Shown here: positions 17,195 to 25,620 of the stretch, piece after piece
Numbering within the stretch: position 1 is the stretch's first letter
Layout: the number at the start of each line of letters is the position of its first letter
Source: JAUILA01 sp050289805
GTDB taxonomy: Bacteria > Bacteroidota > Bacteroidia > Cytophagales > Cyclobacteriaceae
DNA: 64,000 nucleotides
Assembly (NCBI GenBank): GCA_050289805.1
Contig: JBNKGL010000009.1
Location: 66,486 to 130,485, forward strand
Direction: 5' to 3'
Program-made: the position numbers and the translations under genes
Notes under the pieces: model-generated
The model's database searches: none
The model's input: only the letters and a program-made list of their open reading frames with translations
What the model was told of the DNA's origin: nothing

Positions 17195-17809
17195 CTACTC
17201 AGAAGCCGAATGTTCAAATTTATCCCTGGCATCTTCGAGTTTGTCGCGAACATTATCCACCTTGCCCTCGAGCCATTTGCTTCCCTTCCTGATCTTGAAA
17301 GCGATTACAATCATCAGTATTCCCATGAAAATGGCAAAGAATGCCAGTAATCCCAGGAGACCCGCAATTGCCATATCAGGCCTTGACAGTAACACAATTC
17401 CCAGAATTACAGAAATGGCGCCTCCGGCAATCAGCCAGCCTTCGCCTTTGATCTCTTTTCTCACCTGGATGGCAAGCCCGATTTTTACAACACCCGCATA
17501 AATGAACCAAAAGGATAGCATCAGCGACACATATAACAGGGTAATATCAGGATTTCTCAGCAACAGGATACCAATCACGATGCTAATGGCGGCGGCAGCA
17601 AACATCAGCCATTTGTCATCATTGTCTTTCCAATGCCGCAATGTCTGAATCAGGGAAAATACCCCGTCAATAAACAGGAAAGCTGCAAACCATATTGCCA
17701 GGGTTGCAGCAGTAATTACCGGACTCGTAAAGGCTATGACACCAAAAATTAACAATAGCAATCCTCGAAGCAGCCATACCCACCAATTAAGTGTAAATAA
17801 AGATTTCAT
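17195..17809 (-). CDS. HdeD-like DUF308 membrane protein
   Basis: A 204-residue inner membrane protein with about six hydrophobic segments in pairs, the pattern of the DUF308/HdeD acid-resistance family. The first half has WLLRGLLLLIFGVIAF and the second half has a related GWLIAGGAISVILGIVLL, showing the internal duplication of the family. A charged C-terminal tail of about 30 residues contains a DKLEDARDKFEHS helix. HdeD of E. coli is linked to acid resistance, but the molecular function is unknown. The gene is transcribed divergently from the S9 peptidase, with direct and inverted repeats in the shared promoter region. Confidence 0.87.
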   Translation of the reverse strand: MKSLFTLNWWVWLLRGLLLLIFGVIAFTSPVITAATLAIWFAAFLFIDGVFSLIQTLRHWKDNDDKWLMFAAAAISIVIGILLLRNPDITLLYVSLMLSFWFIYAGVVKIGLAIQVRKEIKGEGWLIAGGAISVILGIVLLSRPDMAIAGLLGLLAFFAIFMGILMIVIAFKIRKGSKWLEGKVDNVRDKLEDARDKFEHSASE

Positions 17810-17814
17810 GATTA

Positions 17815-17853
17815 AGTTCTTTGGTTGTAGTTCTTTGGAATATAGCTCTTTAA
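17815..17853. promoter_or_regulatory. Three phased direct repeats in the HdeD/S9 intergenic region
   Basis: AGTTCTTTGG occurs at 17815-17824 and again at 17829-17838, and a diverged copy AGCTCTTTAA lies at 17844-17853. The repeats are 14 and 15 bases apart. They lie just upstream of the HdeD-like start and could be a regulator site or part of the 5' leader. Confidence 0.4.
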
Positions 17854-17865
17854 GGGGAGTTTAAA

Positions 17866-17945
17866 AAGTCGGAATTGTTCCAACTTATCATTTGACACAG
17901 GGGGGATTTTTCATGAGCCACTTTTTATTCCCACGGTTCCGACTT
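17866..17945. promoter_or_regulatory. Palindromic operator candidate with a distal half-site
   Basis: AAGTCGGAA and TTCCAACTT form arms of a palindrome around a three-base spacer at 17866-17886, with one mismatch. A further copy TTCCGACTT, the exact complement of the left arm, lies at 17937-17945 upstream of the S9 peptidase start. The arrangement resembles a dimeric regulator site plus a half-site. Confidence 0.45.
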
Positions 17946-18002
17946 ATGTTCTTATACAATTTGATTAACTTATGAGGAATCAAACCAACCCACATTCTAA
18001 CC

Positions 18003-19928
18003 ATGAAAAAATACGTCTATTTCTTTCTTCTGACCGGATTTGCATTTTCCTGCAGCCAGCCTGAAGATGCTGAAAAACAAACTGAACTACCCCTCTATAC
18101 CATCGAGCAATTTATGGATGTGGAGGCCATCAACGGAAGTTCATTTTCCCCGGATGAATCTAAAATTCTGATCAACAGTAACAAATCAGGAGTGTTCAAT
18201 GCCTATGAAATATCGATAGAAACCGGAGAAATGACACAGGTGACCTCCTCAGACGATAATGCGGTCTTTGGACAGAGCTATTTCCCGGAAGATAACAGGA
18301 TCATTTATTCAAGTGATCAGGGCGGAAATGAGCTAACGCAGGTATTTATACGCGAGCCGGATGGCAGTACCCTAACGTTGACTCCCGACAGTACCGCAAA
18401 ATCAATGTTCGGAGGCTGGAGCCATGACCGTGAAAAATTCTACCTGGTATCCAATAAACGGGATCCGCGATTCTTTGACATGTACCAGGTAAATGTGAAT
18501 GACATCAGCGAAGATAACGTTTCCCAGTCCAGCATTATCTATGAAAATGTGAAAGGTTTAGACCCGGGTGCCATCTCAGATGACGGGCGTTATATAGCCC
18601 TTGTGGAAACCATTACTACCAATAACAGTAATATGTATCTTCTTGATACGGAAACCGGTGAAACACGCCTTTTGTCTGAACACACAGGTGATGTACAGTA
18701 TCAGCCTCAGTACTTCAGCGCTGACGGTACTGAGTTAATTTATCTGACGGATGAAGATAACGAATTCATGTACCTCAAATCCTACAACCTTAAAGATGGA
18801 ACAACTGCCGTTGTACAGAAGGCAAACTGGGATATCTGGTATTCTTACCTGTCGCATGGGGGCACCTACAGGGTAACCGCCATCAATGAAGATGCGCGCA
18901 CAAAAATGGAAATTCTGAATACCAAAACCGGGAAACTGGTTTCATTGCCGGAGCTTCCGGAAGGTGACCTCACATCGGTTAATATTTCTGACAGTGAACG
19001 GCTGATGACTTTCTATGCCAGTAATTCAAAATCTCCCAATAACCTGTACCTGTACAATTTTGAAAGTGGTGAATTGAAGAAGTTAACGGATACCATGAAT
19101 CCGGATATTAATCCTGATGACCTGGTCTCAGGTGAAGTGATCCGGTATAAGTCTTTCGATGGGATGGAAATCCCCGCACTGTTATATAAGCCTAAAAATG
19201 CAACTGCCGAAAACAAGGTCCCTGCCCTGCTTTGGATCCATGGAGGACCGGGCGGACAAACCCGCCTGAATTACACAGCCAGGTTGCAATATCTTGTGAA
19301 TCATGGATATGCGGTTCTGGCCGTTAACAACCGGGGCAGCTCGGGATATGGAAAATCATTCTTCAAGGCTGATGACCGGAAACACGGTCAGGACGACCTG
19401 CAGGATTGTGTTGAATCAAAGAAATTCCTGGCGCAGCTGGATTATATTGATTCCGATAAAATTGGCATACTGGGAGGAAGTTACGGCGGTTATATGGTCA
19501 TGGCTGCTCTGGCCTTCGCACCGGAAGAATTTAAAGTGGGCGTGAACTATTTCGGCGTTACAAACTGGCTCAGGACCCTGAAAAGTATTCCACCCTGGTG
19601 GACGTCATTTAAGGATGCACTTTATACAGAAATGGGTGACCCGGTAGCTGATTCCGTCATGCTGTATAACAAATCTCCCCTGTTCCATGCCGACAAAATT
19701 ACAAAGCCATTCATTGTATTGCAGGGATCAAATGACCCAAGGGTACTTCAGGTAGAATCTGATGAAATCGTTGAGGCGGCACGGGATAACGGAGTACCAG
19801 TGGAATACGTGATTTTCGATGATGAAGGCCATGGATTTCTGAAAAAGGAAAATAACATTGCCGCTTCCAAGGCCGTTCTGGAATTCCTTGATACCTATCT
19901 TAAGGGTACTACAGAACCAGCGCCCTAG
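18003..19928 (+). CDS. S9 family prolyl-oligopeptidase-type lipoprotein
   Basis: A 641-residue serine peptidase. The lipobox in FAFSCSQ predicts a lipoprotein. Residues 30-370 form a beta-propeller with WD40-like beta repeats (SFSPDESKILINS, YFPEDNRIIYSS). The C-terminal alpha/beta hydrolase domain holds Ser493 in GGSYGGY, Asp578 in GSNDPRV and His610 in DEGHGF, a complete catalytic triad. It is likely a periplasmic or surface dipeptidyl or oligopeptidase acting on short peptides. It stands alone: a divergent promoter region is shared with the HdeD-like gene, and its stop overlaps the bestrophin stop by four bases on the other strand. Confidence 0.93.
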   Translation: MKKYVYFFLLTGFAFSCSQPEDAEKQTELPLYTIEQFMDVEAINGSSFSPDESKILINSNKSGVFNAYEISIETGEMTQVTSSDDNAVFGQSYFPEDNRIIYSSDQGGNELTQVFIREPDGSTLTLTPDSTAKSMFGGWSHDREKFYLVSNKRDPRFFDMYQVNVNDISEDNVSQSSIIYENVKGLDPGAISDDGRYIALVETITTNNSNMYLLDTETGETRLLSEHTGDVQYQPQYFSADGTELIYLTDEDNEFMYLKSYNLKDGTTAVVQKANWDIWYSYLSHGGTYRVTAINEDARTKMEILNTKTGKLVSLPELPEGDLTSVNISDSERLMTFYASNSKSPNNLYLYNFESGELKKLTDTMNPDINPDDLVSGEVIRYKSFDGMEIPALLYKPKNATAENKVPALLWIHGGPGGQTRLNYTARLQYLVNHGYAVLAVNNRGSSGYGKSFFKADDRKHGQDDLQDCVESKKFLAQLDYIDSDKIGILGGSYGGYMVMAALAFAPEEFKVGVNYFGVTNWLRTLKSIPPWWTSFKDALYTEMGDPVADSVMLYNKSPLFHADKITKPFIVLQGSNDPRVLQVESDEIVEAARDNGVPVEYVIFDDEGHGFLKKENNIAASKAVLEFLDTYLKGTTEPAP

Positions 19929-20926
19929 TACAGGAAATCATGAACCGGCATGATTGGTTCGGGAACCTCTGTTTCGCCGAGGATTTCCCGTAAATCAATT
20001 TCAATGGTCCGGCTGAGGGCAGTTATAGGAATATCATTATAGCTGCCCTCAAACGGATTCTCACTATAATCTCCAATCATTTCCATGGTAAAGTAAAGCC
20101 AGCCAATCAGCGAACTGAAAGGAATGGCCAGCCAGACATTTACATCATGGAACGTATCAATCATTCCTAATGGAAGAAGAAAGGCAAAAATCCATACCGC
20201 AATGGTATTGTACGTCGCATATTGCCGTGGAAAAGGATAGTTCTTGATCCGCTCGCTTTTGCCCTGCTGTGTATACAAATCAATTAACAGGTCCTGAAGC
20301 TTCATGTGACGGAATTCATCGATGAGCCCATCCTTTCTGAGTTCTTTCAGCCTGCTGGATTGGATGGCGATCAGCTGGGTCGCGGCATTGGACTTACCTG
20401 TGATATAATGACTCTCTTCCGAGGATATAAACTGCTCCATATCCTTTTCCAAAGAGATTCTGTATTCTGGAACAACACTTCTGAAATATGCCTCTTCCCT
20501 GGATTTATTTCGATGTTCCCAACGTCTGCGCTCCCTGAGTTGGTGTCTTAATGCCGTGAGCCAGGCAATGTGCCGGTAAACCAACTCCGTATGTATCGCT
20601 GTCAGCTTTTCCTGATCTACGTCTGTAAATGTATCGGTAATCAGGTCACGGACGGATACAGCCCAGGAACGGCTGGTATTCACTATTGCACCCCAGATTT
20701 TTCTGGCCTCCCACAAACGGTCATAGGAAGCATTATTCTTGAAGCCCAGGAAAAAAGCTACCGCGACACCTATGACAGACATCGGAAGCCAGGGGATTTT
20801 TAACCAGCTTACATCCAGCAGGCCATAGGCCGTAACTACCACGGCAGAATACACAAACATGACCACCAGGTATTTGGATGACCAAAGAATTGTCTGTGTG
20901 ATGGAGTATGTTCTTCTGGTTTGCAA
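19925..20926 (-). CDS. Bestrophin family ion channel
   Basis: A 333-residue membrane protein of the bestrophin/UPF0187 family. Two N-terminal membrane segments are followed by the family motif NNASYDRLWEARKIWG around residues 65-80. The cytosolic helical part contains RHIAWLTALRHQLR, and two later membrane segments complete the bestrophin topology. Bacterial members form pentameric channels; KpBest conducts cations and eukaryotic ones chloride, so the ion is not assigned. The start codon is a TTG; an in-frame stop lies 15 bases upstream, so no longer version exists. The 3' end overlaps the convergent S9 gene by four bases. Confidence 0.88.
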   Translation of the reverse strand: MQTRRTYSITQTILWSSKYLVVMFVYSAVVVTAYGLLDVSWLKIPWLPMSVIGVAVAFFLGFKNNASYDRLWEARKIWGAIVNTSRSWAVSVRDLITDTFTDVDQEKLTAIHTELVYRHIAWLTALRHQLRERRRWEHRNKSREEAYFRSVVPEYRISLEKDMEQFISSEESHYITGKSNAATQLIAIQSSRLKELRKDGLIDEFRHMKLQDLLIDLYTQQGKSERIKNYPFPRQYATYNTIAVWIFAFLLPLGMIDTFHDVNVWLAIPFSSLIGWLYFTMEMIGDYSENPFEGSYNDIPITALSRTIEIDLREILGETEVPEPIMPVHDFLY

Positions 20927-21034
20927 ATCAGGCTTAAATTAGCAGGTTAAATCAGTGGTTGTTTCATTCATCCTTAAAAGGATTCCATAAGATACTTAAA
21001 ATCATGAAACCAACCCCTGACGGTCAAACTAAAA

Positions 21035-21181
21035 TTGTATCCTGTTCATGATATCCGGAAAAAACCCGATCTGGCTTATCATCAGGGCAAATTACTTATT
21101 GAAGCGGACACGTCAATTCCGGAACAGATTACCGTTAGCGCGGAGCGAGCCGGCGAATTCAGAACCTGGCCGAACGTCTAA
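21035..21181 (+). other. Possible small ORF or gene remnant upstream of the copper regulator
   Basis: A 48-codon open frame from a TTG, with protein-like composition (YPVHDIRKKPDLAYHQG, then IPEQITVSAERAG) and a TAA just before the regulator promoter. I do not recognise the family. It is the only plausible content of the 287-base gap between the bestrophin and regulator genes. It could be a decayed 3' end or chance. Confidence 0.25.
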
Positions 21182-21201
21182 GGATATTTTATGTGAATTC
21201 G

Positions 21202-21209
21202 TACCTTTG
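21202..21209 (+). promoter_or_regulatory. -7 promoter element of the HMA-AraC regulator
   Basis: TACCTTTG is a full match to TAnnTTTG. It ends only four bases before the ATG at 21214, so transcription would start at or beside the start codon, giving a leaderless mRNA, unless translation begins further in. Confidence 0.5.
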
Positions 21210-21213
21210 AATC

Positions 21214-21786
21214 ATGATTGAAGGCACAGAACTTATCATCAAGAACATGGTCTGCCCCCGCTGCATTCAAGCGGTAAAATCCACGTTTAATAATCTCAAA
21301 ATCCCATTCCGGCAAATTGAATTGGGCAAGGTGGTGCTTGAAGAACCGCTCAAGGCAGACCAATACAAAAAGCTTGACCAATCACTAAAAAATGAAGGTT
21401 TTGAATTGCTGGAGGATCGAAATGCCAAATTGGTGACAGCCATAAAAAATGCCCTCCTGCAACAAATTCATGCAACCGCCTCTCCCATTCATATTAATTA
21501 CAGTGCTTTCCTGGCTGATAAATTCAATCATGAATACAGCTATCTGAGTCGTTTGTTCTCTTCTGTAGAGGGCATTACCATCGAGCGATATATCATTCGC
21601 CTGAAGGTGGAAAAAGTAAAGGAACTGCTCACCTATGAAGAATTGACCCTTACTGAAATTGCAGACCAGCTCGAATACAGCTCCGTATCCCACCTTTCTT
21701 CACAATTCAAGAAAGAAACCGGCATGACGCCTTCTGATTTTAAAGCACTGCAAAATCCACCCAGGTCCTCTCTCGACGAGCTATAG
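21214..21786 (+). CDS. HMA-like domain fused to AraC-type DNA-binding domain, probable copper-responsive regulator
   Basis: A 190-residue protein. Residues 1-70 resemble a heavy-metal-associated ferredoxin-like domain with Cys14-x-x-Cys17 in NMVCPRC and a GFELLEDRN end similar to HMA strand 4. Residues 85-185 are an AraC-type helix-turn-helix domain with LTLTEIADQLEYSSVSHLSS and the KKETGMTPSDFK second unit. It is directly upstream of the CopA-like ATPase, with the same TACCTTTG promoter word. The likely role is copper sensing through the CxxC pair and control of the ATPase, which is inference. Such short AraC proteins are known near metal genes in Bacteroidota. Confidence 0.83.
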   Translation: MIEGTELIIKNMVCPRCIQAVKSTFNNLKIPFRQIELGKVVLEEPLKADQYKKLDQSLKNEGFELLEDRNAKLVTAIKNALLQQIHATASPIHINYSAFLADKFNHEYSYLSRLFSSVEGITIERYIIRLKVEKVKELLTYEELTLTEIADQLEYSSVSHLSSQFKKETGMTPSDFKALQNPPRSSLDEL

Positions 21787-21843
21787 ACAAAATTTCATAA
21801 TATTTTGTTCTTATTTTAAAACATCGTCATCACATCTCGTTTT

Positions 21844-21851
21844 TACCTTTG
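21844..21851 (+). promoter_or_regulatory. -7 promoter element of the copper ATPase operon
   Basis: TACCTTTG matches TAnnTTTG, 20 bases before the ATG at 21872. It is identical to the element before the adjacent regulator gene. An imperfect short palindrome ATACGAGTAT lies between this element and the ATG. Confidence 0.55.
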
Positions 21852-21871
21852 TATTAAGAAATACGAGTATC

Positions 21872-24082
21872 ATGAGCACCAAAGAGAAATTTGCGGTAGA
21901 CGGCATGACGTGCGCTTCCTGTGCTACGAGCCTGGAATCATACCTGAGCCATTCAGAGGGTGTAATTGATGTATCCGTGAATTACGCCGGGAAATCTGTT
22001 CAGATAGTTTATGATCCGGAACTGCTGAATCCACAGTTGCTCAATCAAAAAGCAGAGGAAATCGGGTATCATCTCATTGGCGGGGACGATACTGAAAGGC
22101 AGGATAATGCAGAAAAACTGGAACAGTCCCGTCTCAAAACTCTCAGGAAAAAGCTGATTGTCGCCATCCTCCTATCGGTTCCGGTTTTTATACTGTCGAT
22201 GTTCTTCCCTGATGCGTTTGAAAAAGAATCTCTCCTCCTTTTAATACTTTCACTGCCCGTTCTGATCTACAGCGGAAGTGAGTTTTTCACGAATGCCTGG
22301 AACCGACTCCGTCACGGAACGACCAATATGGATACCCTTGTGGCGCTTAGTACAGGTATCGCGTTTCTTTACAGTGCGTTTAACACATTTTTCCCTGAGG
22401 TACTCGAAAGCCGGGGATTGCCGGTACATGTATATTATGAATCAGCCGTAATCATCATCACGCTGATCCTTCTGGGCAGATACCTCGAGGAAAGGGCCAA
22501 ACGAGGGACTACTGAGGCCATACGTTCATTGATGGGCCTTCAGCCCAGCCATATGACCGTGATCCGTAATGGCGAGGAAATCAATATTGCTATCTCCGAG
22601 GGTATGGTAGGCGATCTCGTGGTAATAAAACCAGGGGAACGAATACCTGTTGACGGTAAAGTACGAAAAGGAACATCTTTTGTAGATGAAAGTATGATCA
22701 CAGGAGAACCGGTACCCGTTTCAAAAGAGAAGGGAGATCCTGTTTTTGCCGGAACCATCAATCAAAATGGTTATTTACGCATTTTTACCACAGAGATCGC
22801 GGGCGATACGATGCTTGCCGGTATTATCAAACTTGTCGAAGACGCGCAATCGTCCAAGCCTCCCGTTCAGAAGCTGGTAGATAAAATTGCATCGATTTTT
22901 GTTCCGGTGGTCATCGTTCTTGCGGTCGTGGCCGGCATTATCTGGTGGGTGTTCGGGCCTCCGCCCGGTATTACCCATGCCATGATCATCCTGATTACAG
23001 TCCTGATTATCGCTTGTCCGTGTGCCCTGGGACTTGCTACCCCAACTGCGATCATGGTAGGCATCGGTAAAGGTGCCGTCCATGGTATCCTGATCCGTGA
23101 TGCGGCTGTTCTTGAAATTGCCGGAAAACTGAATACCGTGATACTGGATAAAACGGGCACCATTACGACAGGTAAAATCTCAGTAGAGAATATTGCCTTC
23201 AAACCCGGATCCGATAAGGAATATCTGGGGAGCATATGGAAATCCATGGAGCTGCAATCCGAACACCCGATCTCGAAAGCCATCATACAATACTTCAATA
23301 AAAATAATGAAATTGATATTGTTGATTTTCAATCAATTACAGGCAATGGATTAAAGTGTAAATTCAATGATAAAATCTTTGTGACAGGGAACGAATCGCT
23401 CATGAAATCAGAAGGTAAATCGATTGAAGGTTCATGGATGCAACAGGTGAAAAACGATAATAAGAATGGTGCTACGATCATTTACCTGGCGGATGAACAT
23501 GAAATATTAGCGATCATTTCATTGATGGATCAGCTACGGCCGAATACCAGGGAATTAATCTCTGAGCTGCGTGAATCGGGACTGAATGTGCACCTGTTAA
23601 CCGGTGACAACGAAATGGCTGCAAAACATATGGCCTCGGCCAGTGGAATTGAACACGTTCGTTCAGGGGTATTACCGGCCGATAAGGAACGGTATGTGGC
23701 AGATCTTCAGGAGGCCGGCAAAATAGTGGCCATGGTAGGCGACGGCATCAACGATGCACCAGCGCTTGCCAGGGCGGATATAGGCATTGCGATGGGATCC
23801 GGGACCGATATTGCCATGGAAAGTGCATCCATCACCGTCATGGGCCATGGTATTGAAAATGTTGTATCCGCCATCAAACTGTCAAAGTCAACGATAAAGA
23901 CCATTCATCAAAACTTGTTCTGGGCCTTCTTTTATAATATCATTGCCATACCTGTAGCTGCAGGAGCCCTGTATCCGTTTTTTGGAATTTTACTGAGTCC
24001 TATGATCGCTGGTGGTGCAATGGCATTCAGCTCTGTTTCTGTAGTATTGAATAGTCTGAGACTAAAGAAAAGCAAGATTTAA
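21872..24082 (+). CDS. copA: Copper-translocating P1B-type ATPase, CopA-like
   Basis: A 736-residue copper exporter. A single N-terminal HMA domain carries Cys14-x-x-Cys17 in GMTCASC. The membrane CPC motif is Cys382-Pro383-Cys384 in IACPCALGLATP. The phosphorylation loop is DKTGT with Asp426. A conserved HP motif lies in SEHPISKAI, and GDGINDAPAL is in the P domain. The CPC motif and the motifs in the last two membrane helices fit the Cu(I)/Ag(I) class (P1B-1). It pumps Cu(I) from cytosol to periplasm. An HMA chaperone gene follows one base after its stop, and the HMA-AraC regulator precedes it. Confidence 0.95.
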   Translation: MSTKEKFAVDGMTCASCATSLESYLSHSEGVIDVSVNYAGKSVQIVYDPELLNPQLLNQKAEEIGYHLIGGDDTERQDNAEKLEQSRLKTLRKKLIVAILLSVPVFILSMFFPDAFEKESLLLLILSLPVLIYSGSEFFTNAWNRLRHGTTNMDTLVALSTGIAFLYSAFNTFFPEVLESRGLPVHVYYESAVIIITLILLGRYLEERAKRGTTEAIRSLMGLQPSHMTVIRNGEEINIAISEGMVGDLVVIKPGERIPVDGKVRKGTSFVDESMITGEPVPVSKEKGDPVFAGTINQNGYLRIFTTEIAGDTMLAGIIKLVEDAQSSKPPVQKLVDKIASIFVPVVIVLAVVAGIIWWVFGPPPGITHAMIILITVLIIACPCALGLATPTAIMVGIGKGAVHGILIRDAAVLEIAGKLNTVILDKTGTITTGKISVENIAFKPGSDKEYLGSIWKSMELQSEHPISKAIIQYFNKNNEIDIVDFQSITGNGLKCKFNDKIFVTGNESLMKSEGKSIEGSWMQQVKNDNKNGATIIYLADEHEILAIISLMDQLRPNTRELISELRESGLNVHLLTGDNEMAAKHMASASGIEHVRSGVLPADKERYVADLQEAGKIVAMVGDGINDAPALARADIGIAMGSGTDIAMESASITVMGHGIENVVSAIKLSKSTIKTIHQNLFWAFFYNIIAIPVAAGALYPFFGILLSPMIAGGAMAFSSVSVVLNSLRLKKSKI

Positions 24083-24083
24083 T

Positions 24084-24305
24084 ATGTATACCTATAACTT
24101 TAAAACCAATATGACCTGTCAGCATTGTATAATGACGGTCACTCCTTTCCTGAATGAACTGGATTTTATCGACCATTGGAAGGTAAGCCTGAATCCACCG
24201 AATACCATTTTAACCGTTGTGGCAGAAGAGGACAGGCCCAATGAGATCATCAGTGCTGTGGAAAAGGCCGGATATACGATCGAAAAAGTAGCAGAACTTT
24301 CATAA
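24084..24305 (+). CDS. HMA-domain copper chaperone
   Basis: A 73-residue single-domain heavy-metal-associated protein with Cys12-x-x-Cys15 in NMTCQHC and the ferredoxin-like pattern ending AVEKAGYTIEKV. It would bind Cu(I) in the cytosol and hand it to the N-terminal domain or transport site of the ATPase encoded immediately upstream (one base between genes). The size is that of CopZ-type chaperones. Confidence 0.9.
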   Translation: MYTYNFKTNMTCQHCIMTVTPFLNELDFIDHWKVSLNPPNTILTVVAEEDRPNEIISAVEKAGYTIEKVAELS

Positions 24306-24323
24306 TGTTCGTATCTTTTACAA

Positions 24324-24602
24324 ATGCCGCTGAAAGCAGTTTTATGTAGTCACCTCGAGAATCTGGAAGTTTCGCTTCCTGACAAAGACTTTTGTGAGGA
24401 ATGTGTTCCTCTTGGTGACCACTGGGTTCACCTGCGTAAATGCCAGATTTGCGGTAAAACGCTGTGCTGTGATTCATCTCCAAACCGTCATGCAAGAAAT
24501 CATTTCCATAGTACTGGGCATGGTGTAATCATTTCCGCAGAGCCGAATGAACATTGGTCCTACTGCTTTACTGATGAGCAAATTAATCTCAGAGCATTTT
24601 GA
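24324..24602 (+). CDS. UBP-type zinc finger protein
   Basis: A 92-residue protein resembling the ubiquitin C-terminal hydrolase-type (UBP) zinc finger. Likely ligands are Cys8 and His10, Cys24 and Cys27, Cys40 and Cys43, Cys48, and His residues at 56, 60, 62 and 66; SPNRHARNHFHSTGH is the hallmark end. In eukaryotes this fold binds the C-terminal GlyGly of ubiquitin. Bacterial stand-alone versions are frequent but have no defined role. It is 18 bases after the copper chaperone, so it may be in the same transcript, and four bases overlap the DUF5996 gene. Confidence 0.82.
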   Translation: MPLKAVLCSHLENLEVSLPDKDFCEECVPLGDHWVHLRKCQICGKTLCCDSSPNRHARNHFHSTGHGVIISAEPNEHWSYCFTDEQINLRAF

Positions 24603-25510
24603 AATTTAAATATCCACCATTACCGCTTGAAGCATGGGAAGACAGTAAGATCACCCTGCATCTTTACCTTCAGATTGTTGGTAAGATCATGCTGGACATG
24701 AATGTACGGAAAAACCACTGGTGGCATATGACCTTCAAGCTCACCGACCGCGGACTCACCACAGGCCCCGTTCCGTATGATGACGGATACTTCACAATTC
24801 TGTTTGATCTTATAAATCACCAGCTTCGTATAACCACGAGCACCAACGGAACTGTTGCCTTTGCCCTGCATGATGGTTTATCCGTGGCATTTTTTTATGA
24901 TAAGCTATTTTCAGCCCTTCACTCACTCAATATTAATCCTAAAATCCAGGGCATTCCGTTTGACCATCCCTGCAAAGAGCCGTTTGATGTATGCACAACA
25001 CATCATCATTATGATAAAAAGTATGTACAGCGATATTGGGAAGTCCTTCAGCACATCGCTTATGTATTTGAAAAGTTTACCGGTGAATATTGCGGCAAGG
25101 TATCCCCTGTTCAGCTTTACTGGCATCATATGGATCTGGCTGTTACCAGGTTTAATGGAAATGAAGCACCTCCTATGCCGGAAACTGCCCGCATCTCCGA
25201 TCGGGATGCCTACTCACATGAAGTGATCAGCGCTGGATTCTGGGCCGGAGATGAACAGGTTCGGGGAGCCGCCTTTTACAGCTATACCTACCCTTCACCG
25301 GACAACCTTGAAAAAGAATCAATCATGCCTGTTGAAGCTATTTGGGATATGTCGTCGGGATCTCCCATGGCAATTCTTATGTATGATGACCTCATCGGGT
25401 ATGACAATCCTGATGCTATTTTGCTCGATTTCCTTCGCTCTACCTATACCGCAGGGGCCAAATTAGCCGGCTGGCCCATTGAACAGCTCCAATATAACCC
25501 ACCGGTCTAA
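24599..25510 (+). CDS. DUF5996 family protein
   Basis: A 303-residue cytosolic protein of the DUF5996 family, recognised from LPLEAWEDSKITLHLYLQI near the start and the HWWHMTFKLTDRGL and YWHHMDLAVTRF stretches. It is rich in Trp and His, with conserved HHMD and HNxHH-like patches that could bind metal, though no function is known. It begins with a TTG that overlaps the TGA of the zinc finger gene, so both are translationally coupled. An operon of unknown purpose at the tail of a copper locus suggests a link with metal or oxidative stress, but nothing in the sequence proves it. Confidence 0.8.
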   Translation: MKFKYPPLPLEAWEDSKITLHLYLQIVGKIMLDMNVRKNHWWHMTFKLTDRGLTTGPVPYDDGYFTILFDLINHQLRITTSTNGTVAFALHDGLSVAFFYDKLFSALHSLNINPKIQGIPFDHPCKEPFDVCTTHHHYDKKYVQRYWEVLQHIAYVFEKFTGEYCGKVSPVQLYWHHMDLAVTRFNGNEAPPMPETARISDRDAYSHEVISAGFWAGDEQVRGAAFYSYTYPSPDNLEKESIMPVEAIWDMSSGSPMAILMYDDLIGYDNPDAILLDFLRSTYTAGAKLAGWPIEQLQYNPPV

Positions 25511-25620
25511 AACCCTACCCCTCCATTTTACCGTTTACATAAAAGCGGTCGATTATCAAAAAAATCAAAGACAAAAGCCACCGCATTTTGTTCATCTTTA
25601 CATAAAGCCAACAATATTTT

